Under the pieces are notes generated by a model that saw only the letters and a list, made by a program, of their open reading frames with translations, did no database searches and was not told where the DNA came from. A stretch of 64,000 nucleotides of DNA from Macrosoma leucophasiata (taxonomy: Eukaryota > Arthropoda > Insecta > Lepidoptera > Hedylidae), in NCBI GenBank assembly GCA_036365455.1, contig JAWQUS010000002.1, positions 1,550,001-1,614,000 on the forward strand, in the 5' to 3' direction. Shown one piece after another: positions 24,201-33,200 of the stretch. Numbering within the stretch: the first letter of the stretch is position 1; each line of letters begins with the position of its first letter. A program made the position numbers and the translations under genes.

Positions 24201-27200
24201 CCACGTGTTGTCGACGCTATAAAATTAATTAAATTAATTTTGGTAGTGAATGAAATATAATTCAATCATTTCCACTTTTTACATTTTTGGTGTTAGCATA
24301 GCCGGCCACGTCTATATATATAAAAATGCAACCCGTTTTCCTTGGTCACGGCATCACGCGTGAATGGCTTCACCGATTTGGCTAATTTTGGTTTTGAATG
24401 ATTTTTGGAAGTCTAGGGAAGGTTTAAAAGGTAAGAAAATATGAAAAAATTGAAGGGAAACAGTAAAAACCACAATTTTATTTTTCCATACAAATAGTCC
24501 GTATCTATGAAACCTTTGACACCTTATTTCATTCTGAGGCAATACGAAGTTTGCCGGGTCAGCTAGTTAATCTATATATATAAAAATCAATTGCTGTTCG
24601 TTAGTCTCGCTAAAACTCGTAAACGGATTTATCGATTTGGCTAATTTTGGTTTTGAATGATTTATGGAAGTCCAGGGAAGGTTTAAGAGGTAAGAAAATA
24701 TGAAGAAATTGAAGGAAAATAGTAAAAACCATAATTTTATTTTCCCATACAAATAGTCGGTATCTATCAAACCTTTGACACATTATTTCATTCTGAGGCA
24801 ATACGAAGTTTGCCGGGTCAGCTAATTGTGTATATATTTTTTATCTTGTAAAAGTGGTAAACAATCGTACAGTTCAAATTGATACTAGGAAGGGGGCTTA
24901 TTACCTCTTCTCAGGTTTACGCTAACGTCTTCAAAATCTGTCACTGGAGCGCAACTACTAATAAAAATACATAAAATTGTATGCAATATTTTGATTGAAA
25001 TTGAATTGTATACAAAAACATTTTTCAACATGTGAAACATGTTTTCTTGTCAAGATGTCAATGTAACAATAATGGTGGCTAAAAGTTTTGAAATAAAGTT
25101 GTAAAATAACGGGTGCGACACGGGACTTCGAAAAGTGTAACACCGAATATCACGTCCCCGTAAGTTTACTAACACGAATCACGTGACAGCGAATGCACGG
25201 TACCACGAAAAACTCAGCACCGAATGCACGCGATCATTTTGTTGTTTCCAGAAAAAAGAGCTAGAGACCTTAGAGAGCGAGCTGCAAACGCGTGTGGCGT
25301 CGGTAGCGGCGCAACGTGTGAAGGTGGAGCGGCTGCAGGCGTCACTCGCACACCTCGCCTCCGCAGAGCGCGGCGTGGAGCGTGCCCTTCGCTCCCCTCG
25401 CGCCTCAGGTACTGTAGGGTACAGGCATCATAGTATCATTCTACTAGGTTAAGATCCCACCGCAGAATCATTTCGTTCATCCAGATAAGCTGCAAACCTA
25501 ATTTTGACACAACTTTATAATCTAGAGAAAATTTTTCCACTAGGTTGCCTATCAAAATTTGGCTGCAAGTATTTTTTATTAAATTATTTTATCTTTAACA
25601 GCCAGTAACTCTTATTTGCGGCCCATTCAATTTGGCTCCCGTATACCATAATAATGAGAAAAAAAAATTGCTTTAATTTGATATACAAATAATACATTAA
25701 CGAAAATACGTGGCGGCCAAGTACGCAACGGCAGACGTGATTTTTCAGAGTTTTCATACATATTTCCGTCAGTTGGACAATATATTATGGAAAAAAAAAA
25801 AAAACTTTCTCAAAAAAAAATATAAAAAAATACTTGCGGCTATTTTTTGGCAACCTAGTCGATGTATATTCTCTAGATTATAAATATGCGTAAAAAAACA
25901 GGTTTGCAGCATATCTGAATGAACGAAATGATTCTGCAGTGGGATCTTAACCTATACCTTACAGGAAGAATTGCTACCTCTTCTCTATGTTTATGCGCTG
26001 TAAGAAGTGTCTTGGACTCCTCGCCTGCAGGCTCGTTCCCCATGTGCTACAAGTATCTCGTTTGCTCTCCGAGTGTTCCGCCCATAGAAAACAATAGAGT
26101 TGGTACTGGAGAACGAGTTGTAGTCACGAGTGGCTTTCGTAGGCGCGCAACGTGTGAAGGTGGAGCGGCTGCACTCATCGCTCGTGCATCTCGCCTCCGC
26201 AGAACGCGGCGTGGAGCGTGCCTTTCGCTCCCCTCGCGCCTCAGGTACTGTATCATTGTATCATTCTACCTTGTAGGTATTGCTACCTCTTTCCTATCTA
26301 TATGTGAAGGTGGGCATATAGATATTTCTCTATCTTTATGTCACTGAGTTAAGGTGGAGCGCCTGCAGGCGTCTCTCGCACATCTCGCCTCTGCAGAACG
26401 CGGCGTGGCGCGTGCCCTTCAGTCCCCCTATAACTACTCTACTACTCGTATACTAATTAATATAAATAAAGTTAACGTTAAATAAAGGTGTATAAATGAA
26501 TCAGTCAAAAGAAAACGCATGCTTTTTCTGAATAATTTCCCATATTCCAGGTGAAGGTGACAGCGACACGTCACCAGTGGAGGGAGTGAAACGTAGCAAA
26601 TCCGAACTGGTGCTCAGATCGTGCGAACCGCCCGCCGAATTCGACCCGCTGTCTGTGGACGAGAGGGACCATTTCAAGCTCAAGAGGCTCAGGTAAGTTT
26701 GCCTCGTGACTTATTCTAGTCAACAGTCCTGTTTTGTGTTGATATTTATTCAATTAAAATTAATCAATCATCGGAATCAGAAATTTATTTATTCATTTAG
26801 GAGAACAAGCACCTCTTATTACTCGTCCACAATTATCTGAGTATAGTTATAACATAAACAAAAACTGAGGTGTCACATGTGAGACACCCGATTGGAACGA
26901 AGTTCCTCTCCAACTTCTAATGAATCACTTTCACAATTGTTCATTTCAAATCACATTGTTTATTTTTTTAAATTTTAAAAATAACTATAACTACATAGAC
27001 ATGAACACGACAAAACAATGTACGCATACACAGCAGACGCGCGCGTCGCGTGGCTTGTCACTGTCGAGAGAGAGAGAGAGAGAACGAATAAGTCGAATCC
27101 TATCGACCTGTCAAAAGTGTCGTGAGGATTTTTCGTGACGCTCGCCTAGCCCCCTTAGCCAGCGTACCGCGCGATAAGGAAATTCGTTCCAAAATTAACT

Positions 27201-30200
27201 AAACAATAATTAAATTGTAATATAAAACATAATATTAAGATACTATGATTTTATTTATTTAGTGTAAAGATTGCCAAAATACTTAATCTTACCTACCTAT
27301 AATATAATATTGTATTTTGCAGTCTAAGCCTCAGCCTGGACCCGCTCCCCTCGCCGAACTCAACCCTAAATGACGACACGTTCCACACCGCCACGTCATC
27401 TCCCAAGCCTTTCCCCTCGGAGTCGTCAGTGCCCACGCCCACGCCCACGTCCACGGACACGGCGCCCAGCGAGCCGCCCCTGCCGCGCTTCAAGCTCGGC
27501 CCCGCGCCCGACGACAGCGACGATATGTCTAGCACCGAAGATTATCACAAGGTATGGTTCACACCGAACGATCCATCTTGGATCGGCGATCCCACGATCC
27601 CGATAGGATCATGGATCGAATTTCTCCGATCGGTTAGATATCGTGTATAGACATTTACCGACTTAGCCTGGGTTGCACCACGATATTTGTTAATTATTGT
27701 AACATTTCACATCCTTCTCTAACTTAAAGAAATCTGTTAAAGTTAGAGAAGGATGTGAAATGTTATAATAACTTTAACTAAAAAATCTTTGTGCAACCGG
27801 CTTAATTTTCTATTGTAACTGTTAGTCATGAATTCAGTGTATCAAACATACTTTAATACAGTATTTTCAGTTGTGGACCTTAGCTTATAAAAACGTCAAT
27901 GATAATTATTTTGTTAATATGCAAGCAACTGAAGTATAATGTGATCAGCAGACAAAGAATACTTTGTTTATTGATTTACTATTTCAATTGATTTTAGCCC
28001 CGGATAGTCGAGGGACAATCGTCCAGCTCCGTTGAGAGATCGCCAGAAGAACGCCAGCAGAGATCCAAATACAGGCGGAGAGTTGGAGGTAAAACATTGA
28101 ACTGTTCTCACAGGGTGCGTTTCACTAAACGGCCGCAACGATTGTAATGTTCTCTCTATCCTTCCAACTTAGGCCCGTGGTCGTCGCGAGCGATCGTTCG
28201 ACATCATAGATGACGTCACTGTTCGCGACCGCATCGAGCTCACTTTGACCACAAAACATTGGTGGGTCGGAGTGGGCTTTTACCAAAACATAGCGGGAAT
28301 TCGAAAAAAGAACGATTTCACCATGCCGCCATATTACGAGCACACAACGCTCAAGGTGTGCGTTCCATTTATAAGATTCGCCGACAATGCCCGCTGCCTT
28401 GTTACGCTAGTGGAACGGCAATTTCAATTCGGCCTTGGTCGATGGCGTTGCGGGCGTTTATTGGAACGTAGCCACAGAGTACAGACCAATCAGCTGCCAC
28501 AGAGTCACCATAGTCTTTACAATAATAAATTATGTTATCTTGACGTTCAATCTTCGCCTTGTTTGGAATGGAAGCTGTCAAGAAATTATTAAGATTTTAT
28601 AAATATAAAATCTTAATAATTTCTTGACAGCTTCCATTAATTCCATTGCTTAATTAATTTTATTATTTTTTTTAATTTTATGTAATGGATGTGGCAAACT
28701 AGCATGCAGTTCATATTGATGTTAAGTGATGACTGCAGCCTATAGACACCCACACAATGACCAGAGGTCAAAATGCAGATGCGCTGCCACTCCTTAGGCA
28801 TTAGGTGTTATGCCTCTGTGCCGGATATTACAGGGCCGTACATTACCACCTGACCGGAACACGATAGTGCTGAACACTACCATTTAGCGGTAAGTATATT
28901 AGGTAATGCGGTGGTGCCTACGCCCGCGAGCTCCGTCACTGGAGCTCTACCACCAGTAACCACCAGTAATTATAAACCTATCTTTATTTCGGTTCGATTC
29001 GGTATAAATGTCCCACGCTAAAACTGCCGCCACTGCGATCGCCAATCCGCTTGCCAATCCGCTTGCCAATTATGATATATCTCCCCTAGTGATGGACAAC
29101 CATGGAATCTTTGGCGAAGGCATTTGTCGAGCAGACGCCTTTCAGCTGAAGTGATGTGACACTGCAAATTGTTTTTTGATTTGAAAGCTTGTCTATCTAT
29201 CACTTCTTAACACGATTTTGTGTTATAATGTGGACTCGGGGATAGGTTCCATTCACGAATTCATTCGAGCCGATAGGTAGTAGAAATTAGCCGTAGAATC
29301 GATCAGAACAATATTGAAATCAGCAACACTATATTATTTTGCCCTTGAAATATAAAGGTGCGTACAAATTAACCGCGGTAAACCATCGAACATTGGCGCG
29401 CGCGGCGGCCGCACAATATGTAGACGGGGCTGCCGCGCTCGAACGTGTTCTCGCCTCGCTGTCGGTTTTTGAGACCTCATCAAAGGAGCTTCAGTTGCTC
29501 GCTCGCGCGCAATTGGGACGGTCGTAATAAGTTAGAACTGGATCGCCTGCTGCGTGCGGTCTTTAAATTTTATTACTGCATATTGGCTCGCACAGCTGCC
29601 GCGCGTAGATTATATGCGGCAGCTTTAAGGTTTTTTTTTTTGCTTGATATTTAGTTATGAATATTTTGTCGGTAGACATGTATATTTTTTGTCGATTTTT
29701 CGCCTATGTGCCAAATAAACGATTTGTCTTTCTCTGTAAATGTGTGACAGGCGAAGGGCGGCGCGGGCGGCAGGTGACGGAGGCCGAGGCGCTGCGCGCG
29801 ATGCAGCGGCTGTGCTCGCGCATCGCGGCGCAGAAGATGCTCGTCATCTCCTCGCTCGAGAACGACTGCTCCAAGGAGGAGCTGCACGCGCAGATCGCGG
29901 TACGTTTCTATTGCCCGAACACTCAAATGTCACTTCACTTTAAACAGCCCCACACCCCGAACACTACTCTAAAATTCCATAAAAACGCTTATTCTGTTTA
30001 CCTATTACATAGACATAAACCAGTACACGCAGGGTTATGACCTAAAATAATCGTGAAATAAGTCGTGACTACGTCAGGAAATTACCTTAAAATAGACCGC
30101 TCGCAACCTCACCGTTGAAGTTTATTCAATTGCCTCTCTAGGGGTTGATGGGTGAGGCGAGAAAATCGGGCGGGACGTCAAATTGGCCATTCTATTCGTA

Positions 30201-33200
30201 GTGTTTTTACATACTCTCTGTCAGCCCTCAAGTACTTATAAGTCATCTCTGTAGTTTTCACACTTTTCACGGGTTGTACAGAGACAAAAGTCCCACTTAG
30301 ATTTAAATGACATTTGAGTATTTCGTCGTATATCATTTACTTCATTTTACTTAAGGGTAGAAAAAGATGATGGGATGGTTTTCCACTTACCTATCGTACA
30401 ACGCAATGTCCTTACGAAAAAGTTAAAATATATCAATTAAAATATAAATTAAATTTTATAAAGGCAATATTGCATTTATTAAATCTACGATTTTTACAAT
30501 GAAATTTAATTTATATTTTATGTAAGTGAGCTCGAGGGCGAAGGCCGTAAGTGGTTACGGCAAGCTTACGGTGAACTTAAAACCTATTGCATATCGCATT
30601 GTAATATTTCCAAACCTTTATAACTCATGTTATTGCAGGTCCTACAAGAGCTGCAAAAAAAATACGTCCGTCTAGAAATGGCGCTGCAATACTCATTTTT
30701 CGACGGCCAACACAAACGGACCATGATGGTGACACCCATCCAGGAGACGCCGTCACTGACGCTCAGTGAGAGCGACATGCACGTCTCCACCGAGCCCGAC
30801 CATGATACCACTGAGAACGGATACTTCGACGACCCTCTAATGAGCAGGTAAGAAAATTTTACAACTATTGATGCTTAAAATCAGACACAACACGTTCGCT
30901 GCTATAGCCAAAAAAAGTAGCTTACTACGAGGGTGGATCCAAAAGTTCGAAGCCCGACCAAGAAAATGAAAGAAAAGTGGGTCTAATTTTATTTTTATTT
31001 TTCGACATAGTCTCCATCTAGCTCAACACACGTCTTCCACCTGAACTGCAACTTGTTAATACCCTCGAAAAAAAAAGATTCCGGAAGGTCAGCGAAATAC
31101 TCGTTTACTGCGACTATCACCTCATCTTTGGTCAAAAATTTCGAACCACTCAAATGTTTTTTTAAATTTCGAAATAAATGATAATCTGAGGGGGCTAAAT
31201 CTGGCGAATAAGGTGGGTGGGGCAGCAATTCGTAGCCACAATCATGGATTACAGACATTGTTTCAACCGAAGTGTGAACACGTGCATTGTCTTGATGGAA
31301 CAAAACTTTCTTACGCAACATTCCCGGCCTTTTTTCTTTTATTTCTTCTCGTAGTCTTCGTAAAAGGTTACAATAATAACTAGAATTAATAGTTTGACCT
31401 TTCGGTAAATAATCTACAAAAATAATGCCATGACTTTGTTAGTCGACAAAACGACTTTAACCTTTTTCGGTGTAGGTGAGTCAGATCTTTTCAACTGTTT
31501 GGATTGTTGCTTTGATTCAGGAATATGGTGGTGAACCCAGCTTTCATCCATGGTAACAAATCAAGACAAAAAGTTCTCGGGATCAGTCTCAAAAAGTTCC
31601 AAATAGTCTCGCGAAATTGTGAATCGAACTCGTTTTTGTTCAGCTGAAAGCAACCTCGGGACCCAGCGAGCAGAAACCTTATGGAATCCCAATTCTTTCG
31701 TTATTATATGTTGCACCCGGCCATAACTAATGTCTGTTGTCTCAGCTATCTTACCGATGGTCAAACGTCGATCACCCAGTACGAGATCACAAATTTTATC
31801 GATGTTTTCTTTCGTGGTAGAGGTTGTAGGCCGTCCACTCATAGGATCATCTTCAATGCTCTCACGACCGCGCTTAAACTCAGTTACCCACTTCTTGACA
31901 CTGGAATACGATGGAGCAGACTCCCCCAAAGTGCCCACCATATCTTGATGGATGTCTTTTGGTGACAGGCCTTTTTTATTAAGGTACTTAATGACTGCAC
32001 GATGTTAAATTTTCTCCATTATTGAAAATCGCGTCAGAATGCTTCAAACAAATAATCACAGAAAATTTATATTGTGCAGTATCGGAATGAGACTGCGCAC
32101 AATAAATCAATAGAAGACATACTAACAAATGACGGTAAATTTAAAAAGATGTCATGTCTCCTTGTAGTTTGGGCCACGAACTTTTGGATCCACCCTCGTA
32201 TCAATCCAAAGTCTCCTTATTCGACATCCCTCGAATGTGCAGATTAGAGGTCTTAAGATAGCTATATTTTTGAGATGCTGTAAAACTCTTTCTTTTCTAA
32301 AACAAACGTTACAGGATGGTGCATTACCATACGTTTTACTACGTTGTTTATAGTCCAATCACAGACCAATCAGCCTTCTATAGTCGATGAGTCCAATAGA
32401 CACTGTTGGTGACAGTCTAGCGTCACGGTACAAGCCAAATTGTACTGTAATAATAATAATGATGACAACCTTTGATATGTCCCACTGCTGAGCACGAGTC
32501 TCCTTCTTGGGAGGAGACTCCAGTGCTTACTCCACCACCAGAGAAGATGTAATAATACTACGTATAGAATGGAGACTTCGACGTCCCGCCCGATTTCCCG
32601 CATCACCCAACCTCACCAAGATCACCAAGAGGGGAGCCGCTTATGGGCGACGGTTGGTTTTGTAGAGATTTAAATCGTCATCAAATTAAGATCACTTCCA
32701 CGTTTTTATTACATTATTTAATCCCTTCTCTCTTCAAAATATCAGGTTAAAAGAGAACGAGATAGAAGCGTCAGACAACGTGTCTACGTCGAACGACGAG
32801 TTGCCGGACAGCCAGTGGGACCCGCTGCGTGCGCTCGCGGCGAGCGACGGCCGCGCACTGACCAACGGCCACCGCGGCTCGCTGGACGAGGGCGGGGATG
32901 AGGGCTGCGACCACGAACACACCGGCCGGCCCCTCATGGATATACCGCTGCAGATATCCGTGAGTATACAGCAGGGATGTTTCCTAGCCACGAAGTCGTT
33001 ACTTTTAATCATATCATATTTTCTCTATTGAAATATTGTTCTATTTATTTTCAGCAATACGAGGAGCCGATCGGACTAATGCATCCTATTAATTTCGGTA
33101 AGTTTTTTACTGTTATATGCGGTTTTAACAAGATGTATACCATAAGAACATGTAGAATACCATTTTGGTTTTGATATTAGTGTACGGTGCTACCGTATCA

